Shown one piece after another: positions 8,501-15,672 of a stretch of DNA of 40,187 nucleotides (positions are counted from its first letter, which is position 1; each line of letters opens with the position of its first letter). The position numbers were made by a program, and so were the translations under genes. The DNA comes from Bacillota bacterium. Its GTDB lineage: Bacteria; Bacillota; Syntrophomonadia; Syntrophomonadales; Syntrophomonadaceae. Under the pieces are notes generated by a model that ran no database searches, was not told where the DNA came from, and was given only the letters and a program-made list of their open reading frames with translations. The DNA lies in NCBI GenBank assembly GCA_029550685.1, contig JAKPGY010000163.1, positions 1 to 40,187 of the forward strand, read 5' to 3'.

Positions 8501-9530
8501 GAAAGCCGATCCGGCTTCCATGAGAACACTGAAAAACCTTGAGGAAATGGATGGTTTGGGATCTCAGTTGACTCCTCAGGAAGCCCAGAGAATTCAAAGG
8601 GAATTCAACAATGTAATGGATGAATATGTACATCAGCCCTCTTATGAGGTGGTGAAAGATCACCTGCATAATCGCTATCCTAATGTCGATCCAGAGGGGA
8701 TCAGGGTCAGAACGGTACGTACACCAGGGACTGAACCAACTGATTTCAATATAAACACGGACAATGATGTGATTGCCGAGAGACTGGTGCATGGGCCTAA
8801 TGGGCCTGAATGGGTGGAAATCCCCAAAGCGGAGTGGGAAGACACTTACTATCGGGCTTTTGCTGAAAACTCAGGATTTAGCCCGGATGAAGCTGCCCGG
8901 CGTTTTCCGGAAACCGACTGGGCAAATATGGATGAGGCCGCACAATTCCAGCAATGGGCCAAACATCATGAAGAAGCCGCCATGGATCAGTTCGATCTGT
9001 CTGCTGGCCGGGACTTCAGCTCTCAGCGCACCTGGCGTATACCGGATGGCAACCAACCGGGCAGACCGATGATCGAACTCACGCAAGACGAGATTGACCG
9101 AGGAGTAGATTTTGTTATGATCGACGGGAAGCCGATGCGGCCTTCCACCGGCTTCGAACTGACCCAGAGAGGAAAGGGGACTATGCTGGATCCGGAACAA
9201 TTGTCCTTGATGGAGCAGAAGAAATTCGATGATTACTGGAACTCTGGAGATACTCCCTCCCAGGTCATGCGAAATCAGACTGAGGCCATGGAACAACTGC
9301 GCAAAACGGCCAATGTGGCAGAAAGCGTGGAGAAAGGTTATCGGGATATGGGTTACCGGGTGGAACCCATGCCTGACAATATGAAACAGGCGATTGCCGT
9401 CATCAAAGACAATAGACTATTGCCGGCAGTCAGAGCGGCTCGTCTGCAGGAACTGGGATATAGTTCCCCGGGAGACTTTTTGAATAAAGTGAGCAGTCGT
9501 ATCGGCGCGATCAGAACCGCCCTCAAATAA
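2511..9530 (+). CDS. Giant secreted pentapeptide-repeat protein with toxin-like C-terminal half
   Basis: A 2339-residue protein. I place the start at TTG 2511, with AGGAGG 8 nt upstream; the open frame extends further back but only through the previous gene. Residues 10-41 form a signal peptide (KRRLHRH, hydrophobic core, cleavage after ALA-41). Then come: a folded domain (about 45-180); a domain containing GTYTIIDSDPATWS (about 225-350); a Gly/Pro-rich linker; IDT-type repeats (453-601); about 110 G-[FY]-[DN]-x-x units (686-1235); a Pro/Glu-rich stretch; a helical segment and a hydrophobic Gly/Ala-rich segment (about 1582-1664); a Gly/Pro/Asp linker (about 1870-1915); and a charged C-terminal domain of about 420 residues. 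No sortase motif or C-terminal anchor is visible. The architecture resembles polymorphic toxins or surface effectors, but no catalytic motif was recognised, so function is unknown. Confidence 0.85.
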   Translation: MSILAIAQNKRRLHRHFLLGLALCLVFTLVMANSFVGNALAGSVGDVVTQVSNANFSSTEFNFGQEEATGYGFAIHAGMGDFGSGGCMLSVLGPAQPDEIQIMVDYVDSISQISYMQTTQLKGCEVREYATEYGVGIGVILPDYFITVETLETGHSQSADTASARSIAQQTIDAMEKAGLLSQAAPDIEAGTSGTEEQPAADPAPGTSGPATAKPLEEPVRVADTTNIMAVYNGPTVPTTFSVNVPHLVTEIHDYHWNDAQGAAPGTIGLQDQNGKMYGPWQAVGTPGQGGVPNANWHVYPNIVIPAGTYTIIDSDPATWSQNGDSGGKGMSYVMATPHFEITGTAPGDAGTPGSYPPGHSHSPAGVGSVGSIPGPSNTTEAVTGVVVPGLIATALGALGGLGGGGFIPPAGGTPMYPGGGGSIPGAGGVPRTGGGAPGLAQATSQFGRRGREEILIDTTDMYHGSAVEGTPADQGIYIETEREAGLFVQPEPFISDPGPEIFIDTIDIKPIEVRQGGGEPHILIDTVDMLEGQLVQPEPLISDPGSEIFIDTIDMNEQLIDIREAGGETGILIDTTDMFEGPVDSGAAGDQGIFIETEDEAALFVKSAADREMEAGQIKFKAVDTREGEAGGEHFAAAGSSDGAPIADQTEKLYTDSSDAEVFRDSGSLEDSAGTETAPGHEGAYDQNGFDADGYDREGFNQAGYDREGYNRDGFNEAGYNSEGFDKEGFDQAGFDAEGFDKEGYNQEGFNKEGYDKAGYDKEGFDREGRNSSDYDRDGFNSQGYDRDGFDKNGFDKDGFNRDGFNAHGFDRDGFDANGFDRDGFDANGFDAEGFDRAGFDKEGFDKAGFNAQGFDKEGFDKAGFDREGFNREGFDQAGFDKEGFDKAGYDTEGFNRQGYNQQGFDREGFNKAGFDAEGYDRQGFDQAGFDKEGFNKEGFDKAGFNREGFNKAGFDQEGFDKNGFNAEGYDQEGFDQAGFDKTGYDREGFNKEGFDKTGFDKEGFDKDGFNAQGFDREGFDKAGFDQEGFDRQGFDREGLDREGFNKAGFDTEGYDREGFNKEGFDREGYGRNGFDPEGFDREGYDINGYDRQGFNRQGFDAKGFDKQGFDKEGFNKDGWDREGYDRNGFDENGWDREGFDKNGYDAEGYDRDGYNREGQSKEGYDADGYDKKGFNEHGYDRDGYDRDGFDFEGYNRSGRDPWGYDKQGYGKDGYHWSGYNADGYDRSGLHWSENPYGDGSPFDVDTRNPFDGGIVDLGGQREAWKPTKPPLGEPYHRTVEKYGAKPWTDEIPQPEPEKPSIPVTEDTGVIGPEDPMNTLKNHDVGEGREVVPEDQPGSIPIPEEDIPQSDWPASEPEERLPGDQIPETHPGNTFDYTDPETGTTSTYEYEPGYTGPRHGDRQVLVGTGDGQTYEIEFNAVTGKWVNTETGNDFDPSRFDSWQRDVAEDKRRAAIDLEKMAKREDATSKAIDKNLEDWRKLEQMQKAADKYNIGEPGGPGDVDKAIQSLKDDMLAGKELDQEKMDKIRRVIDNRILGKTTADTGERWEEDWFKNLGWALEANAATAKEVVTGEKDDGSISWLGMGARLMIMAATGGLAGGASLTYVTLDGAMNVAEALYRIKDEIDKGGSDFRAVSKAVGLFVLGEQVGWLAGEAGGKFMGEMMERFPAFTNKAADFIENALLKASAKNQMWSKALGMVTKDSAEESIDQINKRLVDIGSDQAAKEIIDSARTDYGLKSVADSFDDVTKGAGKSVADTTGDMAGGTAKSAGDGWSDVGESGSKTADADSFSPGGGRAPSGGDDIAGGTGKAASSTSDDVTKGPGKAATQTDTDGIPGSSKAGVKTDADGVPGTRQAGENFSDAPTKSPTTGGDGPGDPPVRRPPGGGDDGPGEPPGGGSSSGGDDMPGEPDNLPLNRGCRTPDEVLADPAAVAQAERTVQQNIDNFDQLPPARQQELIREQAIYDEYRIQAEERVWNLAEKVQRGEPLTVEDIMEMKADPASMRTLKNLEEMDGLGSQLTPQEAQRIQREFNNVMDEYVHQPSYEVVKDHLHNRYPNVDPEGIRVRTVRTPGTEPTDFNINTDNDVIAERLVHGPNGPEWVEIPKAEWEDTYYRAFAENSGFSPDEAARRFPETDWANMDEAAQFQQWAKHHEEAAMDQFDLSAGRDFSSQRTWRIPDGNQPGRPMIELTQDEIDRGVDFVMIDGKPMRPSTGFELTQRGKGTMLDPEQLSLMEQKKFDDYWNSGDTPSQVMRNQTEAMEQLRKTANVAESVEKGYRDMGYRVEPMPDNMKQAIAVIKDNRLLPAVRAARLQELGYSSPGDFLNKVSSRIGAIRTALK
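3867..4313 (+). repeat. IDT-type repeats within the giant protein (residues 453-601)
   Basis: Seven copies of a short strand motif, I-[LFY]-I-[DE]-T-x-[DR], alternate with acidic loops. Examples are EILIDTTDM, GIYIETERE, EIFIDTIDI, HILIDTVDM and GIFIETEDE. Two of them share a longer block, QPEP(F/L)ISDPG(P/S)EIFIDTID, indicating internal duplication. The spacing is irregular, unlike the following pentapeptide array. Confidence 0.7.
4566..6215 (+). repeat. Array of about 110 tandem 15-bp units encoding G-[FY]-[DN]-x-x
   Basis: From residue 686 to 1235 the five-residue register is never broken: (6201-4566)/15 is exactly 109, plus a final degenerate unit. Gly is nearly invariant. The next residue is Phe or Tyr (rarely Trp), then Asp or Asn, then mostly Arg/Lys/Ala/Gln, then Glu/Ala/Asp/Gln/Asn. 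Synonymous codons vary freely (GAT/GAC, GGC/GGT, AAA/AAG), so selection on the protein, not only slippage, keeps the pattern. It differs from the classical pentapeptide repeat A[DN]LxX in having an aromatic in place of the central Leu. Units become irregular at the C-terminal end (W, H and S appear). Confidence 0.92.
4941..5000 (+). repeat. Exact 30-bp tandem duplication inside the pentapeptide array
   Basis: Bases 4941-4970 are repeated without a change at 4971-5000 (two units: FDRDG FDANG). Neighbouring units differ at synonymous sites, so this looks like a recent slippage or unequal-crossover event. Confidence 0.9.
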
Positions 9531-9560
9531 AGGAGAAAACAATAGACAGGAGGCATTGAT

Positions 9561-10673
9561 ATGGGAATGAATATGGAGAAGCCGGGCATTCTTGAAATAC
9601 TCAAGCTGGCTCCGGCAGACATTAATCATTTGTTCAGACGTTCTGGGTTGAACGGGAATCAGCTTTCTTCCTACAGCTATAATGCGGAACAGGCGGCCAC
9701 CAGTAGCCCTTCGGAGTTTTTCAAACCGTTGGCCGAGAGTGCGAACTTTGCATCCATGGCTAAAAAGCTGCTGGCGCCGGATCTAAAAATAGAGTTCCAT
9801 CGTGGAGGAGCCGGTTCGGCTGAAGAAACCTATCATGCTTTTCTTTCCCTGGACGATAACGATGTTTTGGCCCATTTTCAGGGCAGTGACGGTAATATTC
9901 TGCTGATGCTGTTTGATAATGAAGAATCGTTTCTACAATGGTGGTCAGATATCTATGCCTCCAAAGCTGCTAGCAACTATCAGCCGGTGTTCCCCGAGGT
10001 TCTCCCCATGGAAGTCCTGGTTTGTGCCTTGCACTGCATTGACATTTACCGGCGATCCTACCTGGAGAGCATGCTGGATTATCGAGGTGGTTTGGATTTA
10101 GCCATCAGTACCCAGGATTTTGTACAACTGCTCAGACGTTCCCTGGCCAGTCAGGATAAACGCTGGCTTTTGCCTACCATGTTTGAGATCACCAGCGGAC
10201 TCAAGGGGATCAATATAGCCTTGAAACCCGAGCACATTAAGAAAGTAGAGGAACTGGGGTTTTTGACCAGTGATGAGAGTGTCCTGACTTTAGGAGAGCG
10301 TTCACGTCTCATGGGTACCGAGATCATTACCAGCTGGTTGGGATCCATTAGCTGTCAGGCCTCTGCTTTGGTCAATGGACAGGAAAAAACCCTTTCCCGC
10401 ATGTTTATGACACCCACGGCATTTGCCAATCATCTCTTCTCCTTTGAGATCGGGGCGGAAGGAGACGCACGCTTTCGGCATCAGGCCCTTACTTTGCCAG
10501 AACTAGTCCAGATATTGATGAAATGGATCGAGGCTCTGCAAAAAGCCATCGGTGGAACAGCACCAGCCCAAGCAGCTCCCAGGCAAGCCCCGGCCATGAA
10601 ATTCTGCGGGCAGTGCGGGGCAGAACTGAAACCCGGCAAGAAATTCTGTACCAGCTGTGGAGCGCCAATATAA
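9561..10673 (+). CDS. Unknown protein with C-terminal zinc ribbon
   Basis: A 370-residue protein with no membrane segment. Residues 1-335 form an alpha/beta region of unknown family. The last 25 residues are a zinc ribbon, KFCGQCG...KKFCTSCG, with Cys 349/352/363/366. An Ala/Pro/Gln linker joins the two. ACAGGAGG lies just upstream of the ATG. It follows the giant gene by 30 bp. A cytoplasmic protein directly after a secreted effector could be a chaperone, immunity factor or targeting factor. I considered an EspG-like secretion-chaperone fold because of the overall size and alpha/beta layout, but I see no motif that proves it. The ribbon matches those of two following genes, suggesting these proteins interact or share a recruitment module. 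Confidence 0.75.
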   Translation: MGMNMEKPGILEILKLAPADINHLFRRSGLNGNQLSSYSYNAEQAATSSPSEFFKPLAESANFASMAKKLLAPDLKIEFHRGGAGSAEETYHAFLSLDDNDVLAHFQGSDGNILLMLFDNEESFLQWWSDIYASKAASNYQPVFPEVLPMEVLVCALHCIDIYRRSYLESMLDYRGGLDLAISTQDFVQLLRRSLASQDKRWLLPTMFEITSGLKGINIALKPEHIKKVEELGFLTSDESVLTLGERSRLMGTEIITSWLGSISCQASALVNGQEKTLSRMFMTPTAFANHLFSFEIGAEGDARFRHQALTLPELVQILMKWIEALQKAIGGTAPAQAAPRQAPAMKFCGQCGAELKPGKKFCTSCGAPI

Positions 10674-10689
10674 AAGGAAGTGAAGCGAT

Positions 10690-11796
10690 ATGAGTGAATT
10701 AAAATTTTGCCCGGGCTGCGGGGCGCCGCTAACACCAGGAGACAGGTTTTGCGGTGATTGCGGCTTTGATGTCAATTCCATGGCAGAAAATCCGGCGGTA
10801 TCTGCTGTGCCGATCACGCCAAGCCAGCCGGTGGCACCACCTCCTGCAGCACCAGCTTATCGACAGCCCCAGCAGCAGAGCCATCAACCGCCTCAGAATA
10901 CGGCTCCGCCCTATGCTCCGCCAGCACCGCCAGCAGGGGGCCCCGGGCCCATGCCCGGCAGGAGCTATGCTCCCCCGGGAACCAATCCATCCGGGAGCAA
11001 AAATGCACTGGTGATCATGATTTCGGTGTTGGTGCTGTTATTCCTGGCTGGCGGAGGTGTCTATTGGTGGCTTTCCAAGGATGATCCGGGTGGTAATGCC
11101 ATACCTGGGCAACCAGTGACCCAGCAAAACGGCAGCCCGGCCGCTAATGCCGGCGAACAGAATGCATCCGGCGTACCCGCCCAGAGTACGCCTCAGGTTG
11201 ATTTGTCCCGGGCAGCAACTTATTTGTCCCAACCGGGATTAAAGTGTACTTTCTATGTTAATTATCCTGATGGAATGTCAGGGATAGTAGACCGGATCAG
11301 CGGGCGGGCCGTTCCTCACGAATCGGTTCGGGTCACTGAAGTGGAAGTGGGCATCGATATGGGTGAAGAATATGGTTTTGGCTTTCATTATGTAGAGCGA
11401 GCCGATGGAACCTATTACATCATGGACGTCGCCCCCTTTGAAATATACCCGGTCCTAAAAAACAATATGACGGTGGGGCAGACCTGGAGCTATGATACCG
11501 AGTATGGATCAACCATTTATGAGGTAATGGACATGGGTGTGGATCTCGATCTGGGTTTTGCCAAATTCGAAGACTGTCTGATATTGCGGGAGGATAATCA
11601 GGCTGCCGGGTATCAAAGTCTTACCTATTATGCACCGGGACGGGGCAGCGTCTACGTCACAGCTCCCGGCGGCAATTTTGAATATTATAAAATGACTGCT
11701 ATGACTAAAATTGATCCGGCTGAAGCAGCCAACACTATCATAAAATGGTGCCCGAATTACATGGATATCAAAGATGACCGTACCCAGAGTTATTAG
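10690..11796 (+). CDS. Zinc-ribbon, single-pass membrane protein with extracellular domain
   Basis: A 368-residue protein. Residues 5-25 form an N-terminal zinc ribbon (Cys 7/10/21/24). A Pro/Gln/Ala-rich linker (about 40-100) leads to one transmembrane helix (about 103-122, ALVIMISVLVLLFLAGGG). A second low-complexity linker and an outer domain of about 190 residues follow, rich in aromatic and acidic residues (YDTEYGSTIYEVMDMG). The ribbon should be cytoplasmic and the C-terminal domain extracytoplasmic. This ribbon-linker-TM-sensor layout is common in Firmicutes proteins of unknown role. It starts 16 bp after the previous gene, with AGGAAGTG as ribosome site. Confidence 0.78.
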   Translation: MSELKFCPGCGAPLTPGDRFCGDCGFDVNSMAENPAVSAVPITPSQPVAPPPAAPAYRQPQQQSHQPPQNTAPPYAPPAPPAGGPGPMPGRSYAPPGTNPSGSKNALVIMISVLVLLFLAGGGVYWWLSKDDPGGNAIPGQPVTQQNGSPAANAGEQNASGVPAQSTPQVDLSRAATYLSQPGLKCTFYVNYPDGMSGIVDRISGRAVPHESVRVTEVEVGIDMGEEYGFGFHYVERADGTYYIMDVAPFEIYPVLKNNMTVGQTWSYDTEYGSTIYEVMDMGVDLDLGFAKFEDCLILREDNQAAGYQSLTYYAPGRGSVYVTAPGGNFEYYKMTAMTKIDPAEAANTIIKWCPNYMDIKDDRTQSY

Positions 11797-11815
11797 CCGG
11801 GGAGAGGAGTAAAAC

Positions 11816-13075
11816 ATGACGGCCACAGCAAGTGCGATGGAACTTTGGAGGCGATTAGCCCTGGTTTTGGGCATACTGGTCGGGATGGCCCTGTTTTTCT
11901 ATGTGGCACCGGCGGTGATAAGTGCAACAGCTGTAAATTGGGAACAGGAGCAGGCCGATGAATTGAAATCTGCCACCGGTCTGGCCACCCAAGAGGAGAA
12001 ACGACTCAGTGCCTTGCCCCTGGAAGAGTATATCCAGGCCAAGACCGGTGGAAAATTGGTGGCCGTTGATAGCAATCAGTGGTCTGATTTTTTTGCCCAG
12101 GTACAGTTGGCCAGCGACGGGGACTATGGCCTCTCTCTCTATGGTGACCGAGTCAGTGAAGAAGACAAGGATGACTTCTGGAAGCCGGCGGGACCGGTTC
12201 CGGTCTTTTTCAAACCGGATGAGCTGCCTTATCAACAATGGGGGCTGCAGGAAGGTGACGGCCAAACAGCCTATATCAGTACCAATAACGGTAAGGCCAC
12301 TAGTTATCTGCGCTTGGATTACCATGATTACCAGGCCAGTGTGGGAGCTATGTCCAGCCCGTACCGTACTGCTCCGGGGTGGCTATATCATCCTTATCGT
12401 ACTGCTGGCATCATAGTTATGGTATTAGGTTTACTGCTTTATATATTGCTGCCCCGCAGGAAAAAACAGCCGGATGATATCAGTTATTCCACCGGCAGTA
12501 TGGTAGCAGGAGACCTGGCCGGGCTGATAATCCTTACTCTCTTTTTCGGACTGCCTTTTTTGATCAACGGCGGAACCGTCCAGGCTGTCACGGGTCTGTG
12601 GCCGGTAACCTTCTTTATGTGGCTTATGTCTTGCCTTGCCATCTACCTATTTTACAGCAATGCCTGGAATGCTTCCTACCGTATTGAGCTTACACCGCAA
12701 GCCCTGTACCTGGTTACTTTTAAGGGCGTCAGAGAAATATGCTTTGACCAGATGGCTGGTGTTGATCTGGTGGCCTTGAGAAACCCGGGATGGTTTCGAA
12801 AGCTTTTCCTGGCCCTGGCGTTTCTATCCGTAATCAGCGGACGCGCATCTTCGACCCAGCCAGCAGGCTCAGCTTTACTGGCAGATACTGCTTCCTATGG
12901 AGGGTTAAGGATTACAGAGCGCAGCGGCAGCAAGCCGATCTATATCTGGTTTTCGGATCAAATGGGCGGTGTGATCATCAACAATTTTGACCGGGTGCCG
13001 GAAGCTATTGAGGCTGCCGGAGTGCCATTCAATAAGGAACCGAGAGAGATCGAGGGATTTTCCATGTTTATGTAG
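11816..13075 (+). CDS. Multi-pass membrane protein with C-terminal PH-like domain
   Basis: A 419-residue protein. One helix (about 12-40) is followed by an extracytoplasmic segment of about 150 residues. A helix near 197-216 ends in the basic cluster PRRKKQ, and two more lie near 230-285. The C-terminal 125 residues (YRIELTPQALYLVTFKGVREICFDQM...) resemble bacterial PH-like domains found after membrane helices, with strand pattern and a helix at the end. No enzyme motif is seen. AGAGGAG precedes the ATG. The gap to the upstream gene is 19 bp and to lemA 89 bp, where a weak internal promoter is possible (TATACT at 13123-13128, no good -35). Confidence 0.72.
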   Translation: MTATASAMELWRRLALVLGILVGMALFFYVAPAVISATAVNWEQEQADELKSATGLATQEEKRLSALPLEEYIQAKTGGKLVAVDSNQWSDFFAQVQLASDGDYGLSLYGDRVSEEDKDDFWKPAGPVPVFFKPDELPYQQWGLQEGDGQTAYISTNNGKATSYLRLDYHDYQASVGAMSSPYRTAPGWLYHPYRTAGIIVMVLGLLLYILLPRRKKQPDDISYSTGSMVAGDLAGLIILTLFFGLPFLINGGTVQAVTGLWPVTFFMWLMSCLAIYLFYSNAWNASYRIELTPQALYLVTFKGVREICFDQMAGVDLVALRNPGWFRKLFLALAFLSVISGRASSTQPAGSALLADTASYGGLRITERSGSKPIYIWFSDQMGGVIINNFDRVPEAIEAAGVPFNKEPREIEGFSMFM

Positions 13076-13164
13076 GTGACATACCAAGAGGTTTTAGAGT
13101 CTGGATAAAGAATGGATAGAAATATACTCTCGACAGATTTTTATTAATGAGGAGGCAAGGAAAA

Positions 13165-13722
13165 ATGATTGGATTAACAATTCTGGGCGTGATCGTAGTC
13201 TTATTGGCCGTATTCCTGATCAGTGTCTATAACAGCCTGGTGCAGCTGAGGCAGAGGGTGCAAAACGCCTGGGCTCAGGTGGATGTACAGTTAAAGCGGC
13301 GCTATGACCTGATCCCCAATCTGGTAGGCGCTGTCAAAGGCTATGCCCAGCACGAGAAGTCGACTTTAGAAAGTGTAACTCAAGCCCGGAACATGGCTAT
13401 GAATGCAAAAAACATCCAGGAGCAGATGCAAGCGGAGAATATGCTAACTGGTGCGCTGCGCTCCTTGTTTGCCGTAGCCGAGGCTTATCCGGAGCTAAAA
13501 GCCAATGCTAATTTCATGCAGCTGCAGGCGGAACTTACTGATACCGAAAGCAAAATCGCTTTTGCCCGCCAATTCTATAATGATACCGTCCAGAAGTTCA
13601 ACACCAAGATCGAGTTATTCCCCACCAACCTGGTAGCAGGCATGCTGGGATTTGCCATGGTGGATTACTTCAACCTGCAGGGAGAACCTGATGCGCGCCA
13701 GGCTGTGAAAGTGGAGTTTTAA
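13165..13722 (+). CDS. lemA: LemA family protein
   Basis: A 185-residue protein. One N-terminal helix (residues 1-20, LTILGVIVVLLAVFLISVY) is followed by the LemA signature region: QNAWAQVDVQLKRRYDLIPN, VKGYAQHEK, and a later AYPELKANANF and LTDTESKIAFARQFYND. I chose ATG 13165 (AGGAGG 9 nt upstream); the earlier in-frame ATG at 13147 overlaps that site. LemA proteins are membrane-anchored helical-bundle proteins of unclear role, often next to DUF2207 or TPM-domain proteins, as here (15-bp gap). The pairing suggests a membrane or surface complex that works with the giant protein, which is inference. Confidence 0.92.
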   Translation: MIGLTILGVIVVLLAVFLISVYNSLVQLRQRVQNAWAQVDVQLKRRYDLIPNLVGAVKGYAQHEKSTLESVTQARNMAMNAKNIQEQMQAENMLTGALRSLFAVAEAYPELKANANFMQLQAELTDTESKIAFARQFYNDTVQKFNTKIELFPTNLVAGMLGFAMVDYFNLQGEPDARQAVKVEF

Positions 13723-13737
13723 AGAGGAGATGCCAGT

Positions 13738-15639
13738 ATGATACGAAAAATGTCTTCCCGCCATTTCCCAATCGCGGTTTTCAGTCTCTTAATGGCTTTG
13801 TTCTTGGTCCTGGCCGTTATGACGACGCCGGCCCTGGCGGATCGCTCCTTGACCATGGAGCAGATCATTGTGGATGCTCAGGTGCTCCCAGATGCATCTA
13901 TGCAGGTGACGGAAAGGATCACAGTGGACTTTTCCGGGCAGTGGAACGGGTTTTATGTAAAGATCCCCCAGGGTGATACCCCTATCACAGAAGTACAGGT
14001 GAGTGAAAACGGGCAGCCCTATGAATTCAATCCCGGCACGGAATACGGACCGCCCGGCACTTTTCTAATCAAATACGAAGGCGATGACATTCTCATCGAT
14101 TGGAGCATAAATGCCTCTAATCAAGTGCGCACCTTTGATCTATCTTACCGGGTAGTTAATGCGGTTAAAATCTATCAGGATACGGCAGAACTCTATCGCA
14201 AATTCATCGGGGAAGCCAATGGCAATCGGATTTCCTATGTACAGGTGAACCTGACCCTGCCGCCGGGTGCAGAACAATTCCAGCAGGGGGAAGACATCCG
14301 TATCTGGGGACACGGGCCCTTAAACGGAGAAATCCAATTCGCCGGCCCTAATGCAGTCGTTATGAAAGTAAGCGATCTGCCCTCCTATACCTTCATGGAA
14401 GGACGGGTTCTCATGCCCGTCAGTCTGTTTGCCGGGGCGCCGGCGGAAGCCTATATAGATCAACCGGCTCTGGTCAGGATCTTATCCGAGGAAAAGGGCT
14501 GGGCAGAACAGGCCAATAAGGAACGAATGATGGCCCGGGCGGAATTGGGTTTTGCCGCTAGCATTGTTTTAGCGGCTTTAGTCACTGTAATTATGTTATG
14601 GCGCAAATACGGGCGCAAACATCCCACAGTTTTTGACGGTGATTACTACCGGGATCTGCCTGCTGATTACAGCCCGGCGGAACTAAGTGTGCTGTGGAAC
14701 TTCAAAAAAATGAACGCCAATGATATCACTGCTACCATCATGGACTTAGCCCGTCGAAAATTCCTCTTTCTGGAGGAGGACACCGTACAGAAGCGCAGGT
14801 TCCTGGGAAGCAAAGAAGTCACTACCTTCCTGCTCAGTTTTCTGCCGGCACCGGAACCAGCCAGCTTAAGAAAACCGGAAGAAGCAGTCCTTAGGCCTCA
14901 TGAAGCAGAACTTATCGACTTTCTCAAGAACGATATCGGCGGCGGTAAAGATTATATATACTTGACTGATATTGAAGATTACGCCCAAAAATATGGCAAA
15001 GCATTCTATGTCTGGTGGAGCGGCTGGACTTCTGATATTATCGCCAGATGCGAAAAGTACAATTTCTTTGACAGCCATGGTAATATGACGCTTTTCACTG
15101 TGTTGGGCGGGGCAGCGCTTTTTGTGCTGGGCTTTGTGCTGGCAGCCAGGATAGGCACCATCGGCTGGGCTATGATCATTGCCGGAATTATTATTTTTAT
15201 GGTACCACTATTTTTCATGCGACGTTCCGTGACCGGTCAGGAAGACTATGTGCGCTGGGCAGCATTCAAAAGATTCCTGGAACATTTTTCGGAGATGCAG
15301 CGCCATGAGATACCCAGCCTTATCATCTGGGAGCATTACCTGGTTTTTGCGGTCACCCTGGGTGTAGCCAAAGAAGTCATCAAGCAGCTGGAAGTAGTTT
15401 TCCCCAACATGCAGGAGGGAGATTATCGCTTCGGTCAAGGATGGATGATGTATGGAACCTATCATACGGGTATGAATGCCCTGAACAACTCCTTCGATGG
15501 GATCGGCCAATCTTTCGAAAGAGCTCTGCAATCTGCTGAAAAAGCAGTCAGCAAGTCTTCATCCGGTTCCGGCGGTGGGGGAGGATTCTCCGTCGGCGGC
15601 GGAGGCGGCGGCGGAGGCGGCAGCTATGGAGGCCGGTAG
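13738..15639 (+). CDS. DUF2207 family membrane protein
   Basis: A 633-residue protein. It has a signal peptide (residues 1-34, cleavage near ALA-DRS) and an N-terminal beta-rich ectodomain (ITVDFSGQWNGFYVKIP and so on, to about 255). A helix lies near 270-290. The typical cytoplasmic segment follows, with PADYSPAELSVLWNF and a DLARRKF motif, then two helices near 440-495, and finally a Gly-rich tail ending in GGSYGGR. This order matches the DUF2207 (YciQ-like) family, usually linked to LemA. The function of the family is unknown. AGAGGAGATG lies before the ATG, and the 15-bp gap implies translation with lemA. Confidence 0.9.
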   Translation: MIRKMSSRHFPIAVFSLLMALFLVLAVMTTPALADRSLTMEQIIVDAQVLPDASMQVTERITVDFSGQWNGFYVKIPQGDTPITEVQVSENGQPYEFNPGTEYGPPGTFLIKYEGDDILIDWSINASNQVRTFDLSYRVVNAVKIYQDTAELYRKFIGEANGNRISYVQVNLTLPPGAEQFQQGEDIRIWGHGPLNGEIQFAGPNAVVMKVSDLPSYTFMEGRVLMPVSLFAGAPAEAYIDQPALVRILSEEKGWAEQANKERMMARAELGFAASIVLAALVTVIMLWRKYGRKHPTVFDGDYYRDLPADYSPAELSVLWNFKKMNANDITATIMDLARRKFLFLEEDTVQKRRFLGSKEVTTFLLSFLPAPEPASLRKPEEAVLRPHEAELIDFLKNDIGGGKDYIYLTDIEDYAQKYGKAFYVWWSGWTSDIIARCEKYNFFDSHGNMTLFTVLGGAALFVLGFVLAARIGTIGWAMIIAGIIIFMVPLFFMRRSVTGQEDYVRWAAFKRFLEHFSEMQRHEIPSLIIWEHYLVFAVTLGVAKEVIKQLEVVFPNMQEGDYRFGQGWMMYGTYHTGMNALNNSFDGIGQSFERALQSAEKAVSKSSSGSGGGGGFSVGGGGGGGGGSYGGR

Positions 15640-15672
15640 AATTGGGAAGTGTGAAGCGTGAGGAGGTAAAAC

